From Flavobacterium frigidimaris (GTDB lineage Bacteria; Bacteroidota; Bacteroidia; Flavobacteriales; Flavobacteriaceae), in the NCBI GenBank assembly GCA_900129595.1, contig FQWG01000003.1, positions 124,001 to 188,000 on the forward strand: a DNA stretch of 64,000 nt. Direction: 5' to 3'. Made by a program: the position numbers and the translations under genes. The notes beneath the pieces were generated by a model that saw only the letters and a program-made list of their open reading frames with translations, did not search any database and was not told where the DNA came from. This document shows, in pieces, positions 17,535-26,221 of the stretch. Numbering within the stretch: the stretch's first letter is position 1; every line of letters starts with the position of its first letter.

Positions 17535-18758
17535 TTATCTTTTTTCCTTAATAATTGAAGCTGTCATTAAACTTAATCCAGCTACAATAAGAACACTCGC
17601 GCCAAAAATCCCTTCGCGATAGCCAAAGAGAGCTTCGTTTCTGAAATAAATAAAACTACCTTGAAGAAACAAGAATATTTCTGTCACTATGAATCCAAAA
17701 ATAAAGCTTTTTATTCCTGTACGAAGCAGCTGAGATTGGTGCGAAAGCAACTTATTCTGAAGTAACACTCCCAACAAAAATCCCGTAATGACTCCCAAAG
17801 ATGTTAAGTGAATAAAGCCAATAACAAAATTGCGTACCTGATGCGAAACTTCGGCCAGATTAGGAATCAGAACCAATAATTGCACACCAATTTTCATAAG
17901 CAAAGAGCATAAAGCTAAACCATAAACCATTTTGGCTGTGGTATCTAAACCGGCTTTCAACTGACCTGATTCTGGTTGGAGCATTTTGTAAAAAAAGACA
18001 AAAGCAATCAACTGCAAAATCACTCCACAAGCGTTAATCCAGCTTAGAAAATTACATTTAACAAACCAACTTACAGGAAATGCAATCGTCAAAAATGTGG
18101 CGATGATAAGTAAAGTGAAGAATATACTAAATGATTTTTTATTGATTTTATCTTCAAATTGTCTTAAAAATAAAGCTAAAACTGCAAATAAAAACCAGCC
18201 ATTAAACTGAAAGTGCAGAAAAAACTGAATCGCAATTTGATAAAAAATACTTTGCTTTCCTAACATACTTACCGCCGGACCTAAACACCAAACCCCAAAA
18301 GTAGAGAAAACCATAAATAAAACCGAAGTACGTAAGAGCATTGCTGCCGGAGTTTTTTCCTTAGCGATATCTTTCCAGACCAATCTGCAAAAAACATAAC
18401 TCAATACAATATGCATGGTCGAAAAGATAATTGAAAATAAGGCATAACCCTGAACAGGAAAAGTAATCATCATACCAACAACTGAAAATTGAGTCCCCCA
18501 AAACAACCAATTGTAAACAGGTTTTCTTCTTTTTTCTATTGGTATAAAAAAGCGAACAATTAAAACATAAATCATCAAATATGCCCAACCCAACATCGCT
18601 ACATGAGAATGCGCATGAAGCAAAAAACCATAATTTATTTCGAGTGGAAACAGATAAACAAAACGCATTAACAACCCAATAAGTGAAGCTGTCAAAAAAT
18701 TAAAGAAACAACATATTAACCAACTTTTTTGAGAACTCATTTCAGATAACAATTTCAT
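17535..18758 (-). CDS. Polytopic membrane protein, NnrS / haem-copper oxidase subunit I-like
   Basis: 407 residues with about 12 membrane helices and no soluble domain. Histidines sit inside helices in a pattern like subunit I of haem-copper oxidases and NO reductases: HAHSHVAMLGW near residue 47 (compare HAHTALFGVYG in the NorB of this window), FFLHFQFNGW and GFIHLTSLGVITGF. It is shorter than true CcoN/NorB and appears to lack the full metal centre set. Relatives occur beside nitric-oxide genes. It is convergent to the nirK operon and separated from ric-norB by a terminator. A haem-binding sensor or NO-related role is an inference. Confidence 0.7.
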   Translation of the reverse strand: MKLLSEMSSQKSWLICCFFNFLTASLIGLLMRFVYLFPLEINYGFLLHAHSHVAMLGWAYLMIYVLIVRFFIPIEKRRKPVYNWLFWGTQFSVVGMMITFPVQGYALFSIIFSTMHIVLSYVFCRLVWKDIAKEKTPAAMLLRTSVLFMVFSTFGVWCLGPAVSMLGKQSIFYQIAIQFFLHFQFNGWFLFAVLALFLRQFEDKINKKSFSIFFTLLIIATFLTIAFPVSWFVKCNFLSWINACGVILQLIAFVFFYKMLQPESGQLKAGLDTTAKMVYGLALCSLLMKIGVQLLVLIPNLAEVSHQVRNFVIGFIHLTSLGVITGFLLGVLLQNKLLSHQSQLLRTGIKSFIFGFIVTEIFLFLQGSFIYFRNEALFGYREGIFGASVLIVAGLSLMTASIIKEKR

Positions 18759-18820
18759 TTTTATTTAAATTAAAAGTAGTTCAAAACAACTCTATTATTA
18801 TTCAAATTACAGAAATAAAA

Positions 18821-18852
18821 ATGCACCGATGTAAATTCATGTATCGGTGCAT
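18821..18852 (-). terminator. Terminator of the norB-ric operon
   Basis: ATGCACCGAT (18821-18830) pairs perfectly with ATCGGTGCAT (18843-18852); reading on the minus strand it is followed by TTTTTATTT. It lies 26 bp beyond the ric stop codon. Confidence 0.88.
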
Positions 18853-18877
18853 TCTTTCATTAATTATACAATTTTAT

Positions 18878-19600
18878 TTAAGCAAATTCTTTTTCCAAAA
18901 CCACCGCTTTAGGAAACAAAATATTATTCTCTAAATGAATATGGGTATGTAAGTTCTCCTCAAACTCTTTTAACATCTGGAACGTTACTTTATAAGTTGT
19001 ACATCCGTCGTCCGGAGCCTTATAATCATTGGTCAGGCTTGCAATTTCGCGAAAGCGGTCTCCTTCGGCATCATGCTCATGCATCATCATGGCAATTGGG
19101 TTAGAAACTGTGCCAAAAGGAGGCTGTACCAAAGCAGCCTCTGTATCTATGGCTTTTACCATTTTTTTTACGAAAGGAAACAACATCAGCTCCTCTTTTT
19201 TCATGTGCTGTGCCAATTCACTTGCACATTCAGTAAACAACATGTTTATTTTGAACAGCTCGGGATGATTTGCACCGTGCACACTGCAAAGTTTATTTAG
19301 AAACTGCATAATGATAACCGATTTTTCCTCTACATAACGGTGATGCGTTTTTTCGATATAATCTGCTAATAAATCTAAAGGCCATGAATTAAAATCGATT
19401 GTGTTGCTGTTTTCCGCAGACAAAGCTTCCTTAATTTTTTTAAGCAAGATCTTTGAATCAATTTCCTGCTTTTCGCAAACTTCATCGATGGTTCTGTTCC
19501 CTTTACAGCAAAAATCGATTTTATATTTTGAAAATACGGCTGCAGTTCTAAAATCCTCTGCTACAAATGCTCCTATTGTTTTATTTTGTAAATTTTCCAT
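18878..19600 (-). CDS. ric: Iron-sulfur cluster repair di-iron protein Ric/ScdA
   Basis: 240 residues. It restores Fe-S clusters damaged by NO and oxidative stress in the cytoplasm. The N-terminal ScdA domain contains the Cys pair C31-C32 in KIDFCCKG. The hemerythrin-like di-iron domain follows with the expected His/Glu ligands: HHRYVEEK, HGANHPEL, HMKKEELMLFPF, MHEHDAEGDRFREI and HTHIHLENNILFPKA. It begins 23 bp after norB, so the two are cotranscribed and NO reduction is coupled to repair. Confidence 0.94.
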   Translation of the reverse strand: MENLQNKTIGAFVAEDFRTAAVFSKYKIDFCCKGNRTIDEVCEKQEIDSKILLKKIKEALSAENSNTIDFNSWPLDLLADYIEKTHHRYVEEKSVIIMQFLNKLCSVHGANHPELFKINMLFTECASELAQHMKKEELMLFPFVKKMVKAIDTEAALVQPPFGTVSNPIAMMMHEHDAEGDRFREIASLTNDYKAPDDGCTTYKVTFQMLKEFEENLHTHIHLENNILFPKAVVLEKEFA

Positions 19601-19623
19601 GATACTTAATTATTGTTTTTTTA

Positions 19624-21861
19624 TTATTTTCTTCTGTTTTTTAATGTCAAATCAAAGACAAACCAGGCTGTAGTAATAATTCCTATCCCAAAGATAGAAT
19701 CTCCTATTGCGCGCAGCCATTTTAGCGTAATCATTGCTGGCTGCTGCATTAGCTCTGACGAACGTGCGTACCACATTCCGTGATCAATACTTTCGATCGC
19801 CTGCCAGATTCCTATTGGCAGCAAACTCAATACCGCCATTAAAAACAAACCAATGTTTAATGACCAGAAAGTGATTTTAAGCAATTTCTCGTTCCAGGTA
19901 ATATTTCGGTACAGGCTTCTCAGAACAAAAAGCATTAAGCCAATTCCTAACATTCCGTAAACACCAAACAATGCAGTGTGTGCGTGAAGCGGCGTTGTGT
20001 TTAGACCTTGTACATAATACAAGGCAATTGGCGGGTTGATTATAAATCCGAAAACTCCGGCTCCAAGGAAATTCCAAAATGCCACTGCTATCATAAAGTA
20101 AATTGGCCATTTATAATCTAATATCCATTGTGTTGATTTTGACAATTTATAATTTTGATAGGCTTCAAAACCAATTAAGGTTAACGGGACAACTTCCAAA
20201 GCACTAAATGAAGCGCCTAATGCCATAATAGCCGTTGGAGTTCCGGAGAAATACAAGTGATGAAAAGTTCCCAAAATACCTCCGGACATGAAGATAATAG
20301 TGGCAAATAGCACATTCAGAGTTGCTGTTTTCGTTTTCAATAATCCCAAACGAACGAATAAAAATGCAATAACAACTGTTGCAAATACTTCAAAGAATCC
20401 TTCTACCCAAAGATGAACAACCCACCATCTCCAATATTCCGCTATGGCCAGATTGGTTTGTCTTCCCCACATTAATCCCGCACCATAAAACATTGCGATG
20501 GCTGTACAGGAAATCAGGAATAAAACGATTAGGTTTTTCTCTTCTGTTTTTTTCTTTAAAACCGGAATTAATGGTCGGATCATTAGCGCCAGCCATAAGA
20601 ACAATCCCACTAACAGGAATATCTGCCAGAAACGCCCAAGATCTACATATTCATAACCCTGATGTCCAAACCAAAAGTTTTGAACCAGATTTAATTTTTG
20701 CATTACACCAAACCATTGTCCTGCCATTGATCCTAATACGATAATCAACAAAGCAATAAACAAGAAGTTGACTCCAAAACACTGAAATTTAGGATCTTTA
20801 CCCGAAACTGCCGGAGCAATATACAATCCTGTTGCCAGCCAGGCTGTTGCGATCCAGAAAATTGCCAATTGGGTATGCCAGGTTCTCGTCACTGCGTAGG
20901 GCAAAATCTGATCAATAGGAATACCGTATAATCCATTTCCTTCTACACCATAATGCGCAGTAATGATTCCCAAAGCCATTTGTAAAATCATCAATAAACT
21001 CACAACCCAAAAATATTTTTTGATCAGGTGCATCGATGGTGTCATTCCCTGATTGATTATAGGATCTTTTGCAGGAAGCGGAAACGCTTCGTCTTCGCCT
21101 GATTTTGCGTGATAAAAGACCAGAATTCCAATACTAAAAATCAATAAAATAATACTAACGCCGGACCAGGCAAGCAATTCTTTTGTAGCCTTGTTCCCTA
21201 CAAGTTCATCTGATGGCCAGTTGTGTGTATAAGATATATCCGAATCCGGGCGTTGGGTGACTGTGGCCCAGGTTGCCCAAAAGAAAAATGCATTCATTTT
21301 ATGCATTCTTGCCGCTTCCTTTATCGAGTTTTTAGGAATCGCATACTCTTCTCTTAATTTATCAAATTTAGGATCATTGGTAAAAAGCCCTTCATAATAT
21401 TGACTTAGATATTGAATTGCGGCAACTCTGTTTTCAGAAATAGTAAGTGTTTGTGATTTTTCGTCATAACGATTTGTTCTTACGTCTTTTTGCAAACGAA
21501 TCTTTAATGCTGCTTGTTTTTCGGTATCTAAATCATTAAATTCTTTACCAAAATCCTCTTTCGAATATTTGTTCAGAATAAACACAGCTTCGCGATGCAG
21601 CCAATCTGCTGTCCAGTCCGGCGCAACATAAGCACCGTGTCCCCAAATAGAACCCACTTCCTGCCCTCCTATACTTTGCCAGATGTTTTGCCCGTCTTTG
21701 ATTTCATTATCAGAAAAAATTACTTTGCCGCTATCTGAAATTATTTGTTTAGGAAGTGGCGGCGCCTGCTGGTAAATTTCATAACCATAATAACCAAGCA
21801 CCGCAAAAGAGATCGTCATGACCAAAGTAAAGACGATCCATAGTTTTTTTTCTCTTTTCAT
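19624..21861 (-). CDS. norB: Quinol-dependent nitric oxide reductase (qNOR)
   Basis: 745 residues. It reduces two NO to N2O with electrons from quinol at the inner membrane. The N-terminal extension typical of qNOR is present (IGGQEVGSIWGHGAYVAPDWTADWLHRE), replacing the NorC subunit. The catalytic subunit follows with 12 helices and haem/FeB ligands in VVHLWVEGFFEV, LGTFHHLYFSG and HAHTALFGVYG; the Glu in VEG is the family's characteristic active-site acid. The length is normal. An Rrf2-type palindrome lies 15 bp upstream of the start, and ric follows in the same operon. Confidence 0.96.
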   Translation of the reverse strand: MKREKKLWIVFTLVMTISFAVLGYYGYEIYQQAPPLPKQIISDSGKVIFSDNEIKDGQNIWQSIGGQEVGSIWGHGAYVAPDWTADWLHREAVFILNKYSKEDFGKEFNDLDTEKQAALKIRLQKDVRTNRYDEKSQTLTISENRVAAIQYLSQYYEGLFTNDPKFDKLREEYAIPKNSIKEAARMHKMNAFFFWATWATVTQRPDSDISYTHNWPSDELVGNKATKELLAWSGVSIILLIFSIGILVFYHAKSGEDEAFPLPAKDPIINQGMTPSMHLIKKYFWVVSLLMILQMALGIITAHYGVEGNGLYGIPIDQILPYAVTRTWHTQLAIFWIATAWLATGLYIAPAVSGKDPKFQCFGVNFLFIALLIIVLGSMAGQWFGVMQKLNLVQNFWFGHQGYEYVDLGRFWQIFLLVGLFLWLALMIRPLIPVLKKKTEEKNLIVLFLISCTAIAMFYGAGLMWGRQTNLAIAEYWRWWVVHLWVEGFFEVFATVVIAFLFVRLGLLKTKTATLNVLFATIIFMSGGILGTFHHLYFSGTPTAIMALGASFSALEVVPLTLIGFEAYQNYKLSKSTQWILDYKWPIYFMIAVAFWNFLGAGVFGFIINPPIALYYVQGLNTTPLHAHTALFGVYGMLGIGLMLFVLRSLYRNITWNEKLLKITFWSLNIGLFLMAVLSLLPIGIWQAIESIDHGMWYARSSELMQQPAMITLKWLRAIGDSIFGIGIITTAWFVFDLTLKNRRK

Positions 21862-21875
21862 TTTATATTTTTACA

Positions 21876-21899
21876 ATAAAAGACATTTTTATCTTTTAT
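21876..21899 (-). promoter_or_regulatory. Candidate Rrf2 operator upstream of norB
   Basis: ATAAAAGAC (21876-21884), N6, ATCTTTTAT (21891-21899): the same 9-6-9 palindrome as upstream of nirK with one mismatch, extendable by one further pair on the outside. It lies 15 bp before the norB start codon, where a bound repressor would block transcription. Confidence 0.72.
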
Positions 21900-21906
21900 T
21901 AGTTCT

Positions 21907-21943
21907 TAAAAAAACTCCAAACCTTTATAAGAGATTCGGAGTT
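21907..21943 (-). terminator. Terminator of the Rrf2-azurin operon
   Basis: On the minus strand AACTCC (21943-21938) pairs with GGAGTT (21918-21913) and a T7 tract follows. It sits 8 bp beyond the azurin stop and separates that operon from norB. Confidence 0.75.
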
Positions 21944-21950
21944 CTTATAT

Positions 21951-22469
21951 TTATTCCACAATCAAAACACCTTTCATCATAGCCACGTGACCAGGGAAAG
22001 TACATAAAAAGTTATAAGTTCCTTTTTTATCAATTGTAAATTCGATCGTATCTTCTTCTCCCCCGCCCAACAATTTAGTATGGGCAACAATTGAAGTTTT
22101 TTCTGAAGCCGGAATATAATCTGTGTCTTTTGCCGTGATCGCTTTTGCTGCAAAAGCTGCTTCATCAGTTCCTTCCTGAAGAATAACTAAGTTATGCCCC
22201 ATTGCCTCTTTAGGGATTTTACCAACGTGTTTTAAAGTCAATTTAATTGGTTTTCCTGCAACAGCTTTTAGTTCATTTTTATTAAACTGCATTTGGTCAT
22301 TTCCTTCAATAACTAATACATTTTCTTCTGCTGCCGGAGCTGCTTCACCTTCTGTCGAAGTTTCATTTACTTCTGTTGATTCAGCTGGTGCAGTTTCTTT
22401 TTTCCCGCAAGAAGTTATTGTTAAGAATCCCATTAGAATTAATAACGAAATTTTGGTTTTTGCATTCAT
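21951..22469 (-). CDS. azu: Azurin, lipid-anchored
   Basis: 172 residues. It is a type-1 copper protein that shuttles electrons in the periplasm. The lipobox TITSC gives lipidated Cys21, followed by a low-complexity Glu/Ala/Thr linker (about 25-49) and the cupredoxin domain. All copper ligands are visible: H92 in MGHNLVIL, and C156, H161, M165 in CTFPGHVAMMKG. The tether and membrane anchor suit an outer-membrane or inner-membrane donor to NirK. It follows the Rrf2 gene by 22 bp in one operon and ends at a terminator. Confidence 0.95.
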   Translation of the reverse strand: MNAKTKISLLILMGFLTITSCGKKETAPAESTEVNETSTEGEAAPAAEENVLVIEGNDQMQFNKNELKAVAGKPIKLTLKHVGKIPKEAMGHNLVILQEGTDEAAFAAKAITAKDTDYIPASEKTSIVAHTKLLGGGEEDTIEFTIDKKGTYNFLCTFPGHVAMMKGVLIVE

Positions 22470-22491
22470 TTTTAAGATATTTATTTAAATG

Positions 22492-22941
22492 TTAATCGTT
22501 TGTATTTATTCCTTTCAGGAAAAAGTCTCCTGATTTTACTCCCAAAGCAAGCTGTTCTAAAGTGGTGGTGGTAAGCATATCCAAAAGAAGTCCCCTGATC
22601 TTTTTAAACTCAAAATGCACCGGACAAGGATGTTCTTCTGAGCATTCTTTAAGCCCAATACCGCATCCTCTGTATATTTTATCTCCATCGATAGCGTCGA
22701 CAATCTGAATTAATTTTATTGTTTTCAGGGCTTCTTTCGAAACTTCAAAACCGCCTCCTACTCCTTTGGCCGAATGAATAATACCATTCTTGGTCAAAAT
22801 TTGCATGATCTTGGCAGTAAACGGTTCCGGAGAATCAATTTCTTTGGCAACATCTTTTATCCCAACCCTAATCCCTTTAGAAGATTTTGTCGCAATAAAA
22901 ATAGAAGCCCTAATTCCGTATTCACACGCTTTTGAAAACAT
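22492..22941 (-). CDS. Rrf2-family transcriptional regulator (NsrR-like)
   Basis: 149 residues. The N-terminal winged helix (YGIRASIFIATK..., PEPFTAKIMQILTKNGIIHSAKGVGGGFEV) is the Rrf2 DNA-binding domain. The cluster-binding cysteines are C93, C100 and C106 in CGIGLKEC...PC, the arrangement used by NsrR and IscR to hold an Fe-S cluster. It sits among nirK, norB, ric and azurin genes, so NO sensing is the likely role. A 24-bp palindrome overlaps its own -33 box, which suggests autoregulation, and the same palindrome lies before nirK and norB. The gene is cotranscribed with azurin. Confidence 0.92.
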   Translation of the reverse strand: MFSKACEYGIRASIFIATKSSKGIRVGIKDVAKEIDSPEPFTAKIMQILTKNGIIHSAKGVGGGFEVSKEALKTIKLIQIVDAIDGDKIYRGCGIGLKECSEEHPCPVHFEFKKIRGLLLDMLTTTTLEQLALGVKSGDFFLKGINTND

Positions 22942-22963
22942 ATATTAATTCATTAATTCCATA

Positions 22964-22995
22964 CAAATGTAGTGAAGCTTATCATAAAAGACAAA
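22964..22995 (-). promoter_or_regulatory. Promoter of the Rrf2-azurin operon
   Basis: On the minus strand TTTG at 22995-22992 (-33) and TACATTTG at 22971-22964 (-7, exact TAnnTTTG) are 20 bp apart, the standard Bacteroidota spacing. The -33 element lies inside the candidate Rrf2 operator. Confidence 0.72.
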
Positions 22996-23007
22996 TTTAT
23001 CTTTAAT
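22984..23007 (-). promoter_or_regulatory. Candidate Rrf2 operator (autoregulatory)
   Basis: ATAAAAGAC (22984-22992), AAATTT, ATCTTTAAT (22999-23007): the third copy of the 9-6-9 palindrome, with two mismatches between arms. It overlaps the -33 box of the Rrf2 gene's promoter, so binding should block transcription. Confidence 0.72.
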
Positions 23008-23142
23008 TAATTTTATAAGCAAAACCCTTATTTATAACCAAAATAATTAATAAAAAACAAAACACTTATTCCCGATCAAATTCTACGAAAAACCAATTTT
23101 AGTTTTACCTTTGGAAGTACTAATTTTTCTAACACCTGAATA

Positions 23143-23934
23143 ATGGCTTTAAGCAACTCAAAAGATCTCAAACTAGCCGTTCTTATTGATGCCGATAATG
23201 TACCTTACAGTAATGTAAAAGGCATGATGGAAGAAATAACAAAATTTGGCACACCCACTACAAAACGTATTTACGCTGACTGGACGAAACCTAATGCTAA
23301 TGGATGGAAAGCTGTTTTACTGGAACATGCGATTACTCCTATTCAGCAATACAGCTATACGGTAGGAAAAAATTCTTCAGATTCTGCTTTGATTATCGAT
23401 GCCATGGATTTACTTTATTCAGGCAAACTGGATGGTTTTTGTATTGTTTCGAGTGATAGTGATTTTACCCGTCTGGCCATCAGACTAAGAGAATCCGGTA
23501 TGAAAGTAATTGGTATTGGCGAAAAGAAAACGCCAAATTCTTTTATTGTTGCCTGTGACCGATTTATTTATATTGAAGTTTTAGACGGAGCAATCCAAAA
23601 GAAAAAACCTAAAACAGCTGTCGCAGCTTCTGCCACTGATGCCAAAAAAGTTATTGAAAAACCTGCTGAAAAAGCATTACATAAAATAGACAAACAAACC
23701 ATTGAACTGATTGAAGCTACTATCGAAGACATCGAAGACGATGATGGCTGGGCATTTCTTGGTGATGTTGGAAATCTTATTGTAAAGAAAAAACCTGAAT
23801 TTGACCCAAGAAATTACGGTTTTTCTAAGCTTACACCAATGCTAAAATCGCTAACGGATATTCTTGAAATTGATGAAAGAGAATCTGATAAAAAAGGCAT
23901 TAAACATGTTTATGTACGCCTGCGATTCAATTAA
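23143..23934 (+). CDS. NYN-domain (LabA-like) putative ribonuclease
   Basis: 263 residues, cytoplasmic. The N-terminal NYN/PIN-like domain (about 8-150) shows the acidic metal-binding residues of this nuclease fold: LIDADNV (D16, D18), DSALIIDAMD and SSDSDFTRLA. A charged linker rich in Lys/Ala (about 155-185) leads to a C-terminal winged-helix, OST-HTH-like module (GWAFLGDVGNLIVKKKPEFDPRNYGFSKLTPML) thought to bind RNA. A -7-like box TACCTTTG lies at 23106-23113. The RNA target is unknown. Confidence 0.88.
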   Translation: MALSNSKDLKLAVLIDADNVPYSNVKGMMEEITKFGTPTTKRIYADWTKPNANGWKAVLLEHAITPIQQYSYTVGKNSSDSALIIDAMDLLYSGKLDGFCIVSSDSDFTRLAIRLRESGMKVIGIGEKKTPNSFIVACDRFIYIEVLDGAIQKKKPKTAVAASATDAKKVIEKPAEKALHKIDKQTIELIEATIEDIEDDDGWAFLGDVGNLIVKKKPEFDPRNYGFSKLTPMLKSLTDILEIDERESDKKGIKHVYVRLRFN

Positions 23935-23968
23935 TTATTAAACTATTACCTTTTAAATCTTTACAAAC

Positions 23969-25480
23969 ATGAGAAAAAAATTTTTTATCTACGGATTCTT
24001 ATTGTTTCTAATTGTTCTCGCCATCTATCTTAAAACTGAACGTGGTTTTTTACTCGTTATTATTATACCGGTATTGCTGGTTGTTGGTTTTTATAATACA
24101 CTTCAAAAAAAGCATGCTATTTTAAGAAACTTTCCTGTTCTGGGGTATTTTAGGTATTTATTTGAAATGATTGCACCTGAAATTCAACAGTATTTTATCG
24201 AAAGATCTACTGATGGACGTCCTTTTTCCAGAAATCAGCGTTCTTTAGTTTATCAAAGAGCCAAAAATATTGATTCTAATACGCCTTTTGGAACACAGCA
24301 AAATCTAAATCACGATAGTTACGAAGGTGTAAAACATTCTATTTTCCCGGCAAAAGTTAATGAGGACTTACCTCGTGTGCTTGTTGGCGGAAAAGATTGC
24401 AAACAACCCTACTTAGCTTCTTTATTTAATGTTTCGGCCATGAGTTTTGGCTCATTAAGCGAAAATGCCGTTCGTGCCATAAATATTGGTGCGAAAAAAG
24501 GAAACTTTTATCAAAACACAGGAGAAGGTGGTCTAACGGATTATCATCTTGAAGGCGGCGGAGATATTACCTGGCAAATTGGTACAGGATATTTTGGCTG
24601 TCGTGATGCCGAAGGAAATTTCAGCCCTGAGAAATTCTCCGAGAAAGCGAATCTTCCCAACGTTAAAATGATTGAGATTAAGCTTTCTCAAGGAGCGAAG
24701 CCAGGTCACGGAGGTGTACTTCCGGCTGCTAAAAATACGGAGCAAATTGCCAAAATCAGAGGAGTTCAGCCACATACTATGATTCTTTCTCCTCCCGGTC
24801 ATCATGCTTTTTCAGATACTAAAGGACTGATTCATTTTATTGCACAATTACGTCAGTTATCAAACGGAAAACCTATTGGATTTAAATTATGTATTGGTAA
24901 TACAGCTGAATTTGAATCTATTTGTCACGAAATGATTGCCGAAGACATTTATCCGGATTTTATTACGGTTGATGGTGCCGAAGGCGGAACAGGAGCTGCT
25001 CCTTTAGAATTTGCTGATGGTGTTGGGATGCCTTTTGAGCCTGCTTTGATATTTGTAAATAAAACTTTAATAGGCTTGAATATTCGCGACAAAATACGCA
25101 TTATTGGAAGCGGAAAAATTATTTCCGGTTATTCGATTCTACATGCAATCGCGTTGGGTGCAGATATGTGTAACAGTGCCCGCGGATTTATGTTTTCGTT
25201 AGGCTGCATTCAGGCGTTACGTTGCCATAATAACGAATGTCCTACGGGAGTTGCCACTCAAAACAAAATGCTGATGAAAGGTCTTGTGGTTACGGATAAA
25301 TCAGATCGTGTATATCACTTTCATAAAAATACGTTACACGCCGCCAATGAACTTTTAGCAGCGGCAGGTAAAAAGAGTTTCTCTGATGTTGATATTAATA
25401 TCTTTATGCGCGGAGATGAATTTGGCCATCTGTCAGATTCTTATTTCCCTGATATTTTAACCAACGTTACCAAACGATAA
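23969..25480 (+). CDS. FMN-binding glutamate synthase family protein, membrane-anchored
   Basis: 503 residues. Two N-terminal hydrophobic helices (about 5-40) precede a soluble domain homologous to the synthase half of glutamate synthase. Recognisable parts are SAMSFGSLSENAVRA, the FMN barrel segment ITVDGAEGGTGAAP, IRIIGSGKIISG, and the 3Fe-4S cysteine cluster CIQALRCHNNECPTG. No glutaminase domain is present, as in the stand-alone family, so the true electron acceptor/substrate is not known. It follows the NYN gene by 34 bp and ends at a strong terminator. Confidence 0.88.
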   Translation: MRKKFFIYGFLLFLIVLAIYLKTERGFLLVIIIPVLLVVGFYNTLQKKHAILRNFPVLGYFRYLFEMIAPEIQQYFIERSTDGRPFSRNQRSLVYQRAKNIDSNTPFGTQQNLNHDSYEGVKHSIFPAKVNEDLPRVLVGGKDCKQPYLASLFNVSAMSFGSLSENAVRAINIGAKKGNFYQNTGEGGLTDYHLEGGGDITWQIGTGYFGCRDAEGNFSPEKFSEKANLPNVKMIEIKLSQGAKPGHGGVLPAAKNTEQIAKIRGVQPHTMILSPPGHHAFSDTKGLIHFIAQLRQLSNGKPIGFKLCIGNTAEFESICHEMIAEDIYPDFITVDGAEGGTGAAPLEFADGVGMPFEPALIFVNKTLIGLNIRDKIRIIGSGKIISGYSILHAIALGADMCNSARGFMFSLGCIQALRCHNNECPTGVATQNKMLMKGLVVTDKSDRVYHFHKNTLHAANELLAAAGKKSFSDVDINIFMRGDEFGHLSDSYFPDILTNVTKR

Positions 25481-25490
25481 AAACAAAAGC

Positions 25491-25525
25491 AAGCCTCTTT
25501 GAAATATACAAAGAGGCTTTTTTTA
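25491..25525 (+). terminator. Rho-independent terminator after the glutamate synthase-like gene
   Basis: AAGCCTCTTTG (25491-25501) pairs perfectly with CAAAGAGGCTT (25509-25519), 7-nt loop, followed by a T tract. It also lies beyond the end of the convergent lipoprotein gene at 25544. Confidence 0.9.
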
Positions 25526-25543
25526 TTTGCTATATAGTTTCAA

Positions 25544-25984
25544 TTAGAGTTTCGCAGCGGTTACCTTTTCTTCTTTACTACCATCTGTATTTTCTAAAAC
25601 TGCCAATTCTTCTTTATCCACTACCCTTTGAGCCAAAATAGCATTATTATACGCTAAAAAATAAACATCAAACTTTACTCCTTCTTCAATTAACGTTCTG
25701 GAAATTTGATCGTTTTTAATCATTTCTTTCAATAAATCAGGAAACGAATCTTTGTAGGTTAATTTATTCGCTTCATTTTCTTCCAGGTTGGTTTCAATTC
25801 TGATTTCGATTTTATTATCATTTAAAAATGCTTTGGAACTGGTGCTGGTAATACCGCTGCCTTTGATAGATGAAGAAATATTATAGATGTTGACGTGTTC
25901 CTGCATTTTTTGCTTGGTATTTTTACAACTTACCAGCAATAATACAACAATAACACAAAATGCGATTTGGGTAATTTTTTTCAT
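25544..25984 (-). CDS. Hypothetical lipoprotein (paralogue A)
   Basis: 146 residues with a lipoprotein signal peptide and lipobox LVSC (Cys20), then a soluble domain of about 110 residues with the motif string FLNDNKIEIRIETNLEENEANK and FPDLLKEMI. It is clearly paralogous to the lipoprotein at 26222-26629: the lipobox (SCKN-KQK-QE), NDNKIE-R-ET-LE-NE-N and FP-LLKEMI are shared. It differs by a C-terminal Lys/Glu-rich extension. The two are 237 bp apart and each has its own end signal. The function is unknown. Confidence 0.78.
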   Translation of the reverse strand: MKKITQIAFCVIVVLLLVSCKNTKQKMQEHVNIYNISSSIKGSGITSTSSKAFLNDNKIEIRIETNLEENEANKLTYKDSFPDLLKEMIKNDQISRTLIEEGVKFDVYFLAYNNAILAQRVVDKEELAVLENTDGSKEEKVTAAKL

Positions 25985-26170
25985 AATTTTTTATGTTTAT
26001 AGTTATTTTTTAACTCAAACATAATGAACTTTTTAAATAAAAACAACTTCAGAACATAAAAACAAAAACTACAATCATTTGATTACAAATTAATTATCCG
26101 AAAACAAATAACAAAACAGATTAAAAAGAACGAACGATTCCTAGCCGATTTATGCATTGATACAACTTAA

Positions 26171-26202
26171 AAAGCCGCTTTAAAAATAATTAAAGCGGCT
26201 TT
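26171..26202 (-). terminator. Terminator of the paralogue B lipoprotein gene
   Basis: AAAGCCGCTTTA (26171-26182) pairs perfectly with TAAAGCGGCTTT (26191-26202). On the minus strand a short T tract follows. The rest of the 25985-26221 gap holds no visible gene. Confidence 0.85.
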
Positions 26203-26221
26203 CAATAGTGATTAATTTCAA

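Noticed and set aside
22984..23007. Palindrome ATAAAAGAC/ATCTTTAAT as a transcription terminator
   Set aside because: There is no G/C-rich stem or following T-tract in the right direction, and it overlaps a promoter -33 box; an operator fits better.
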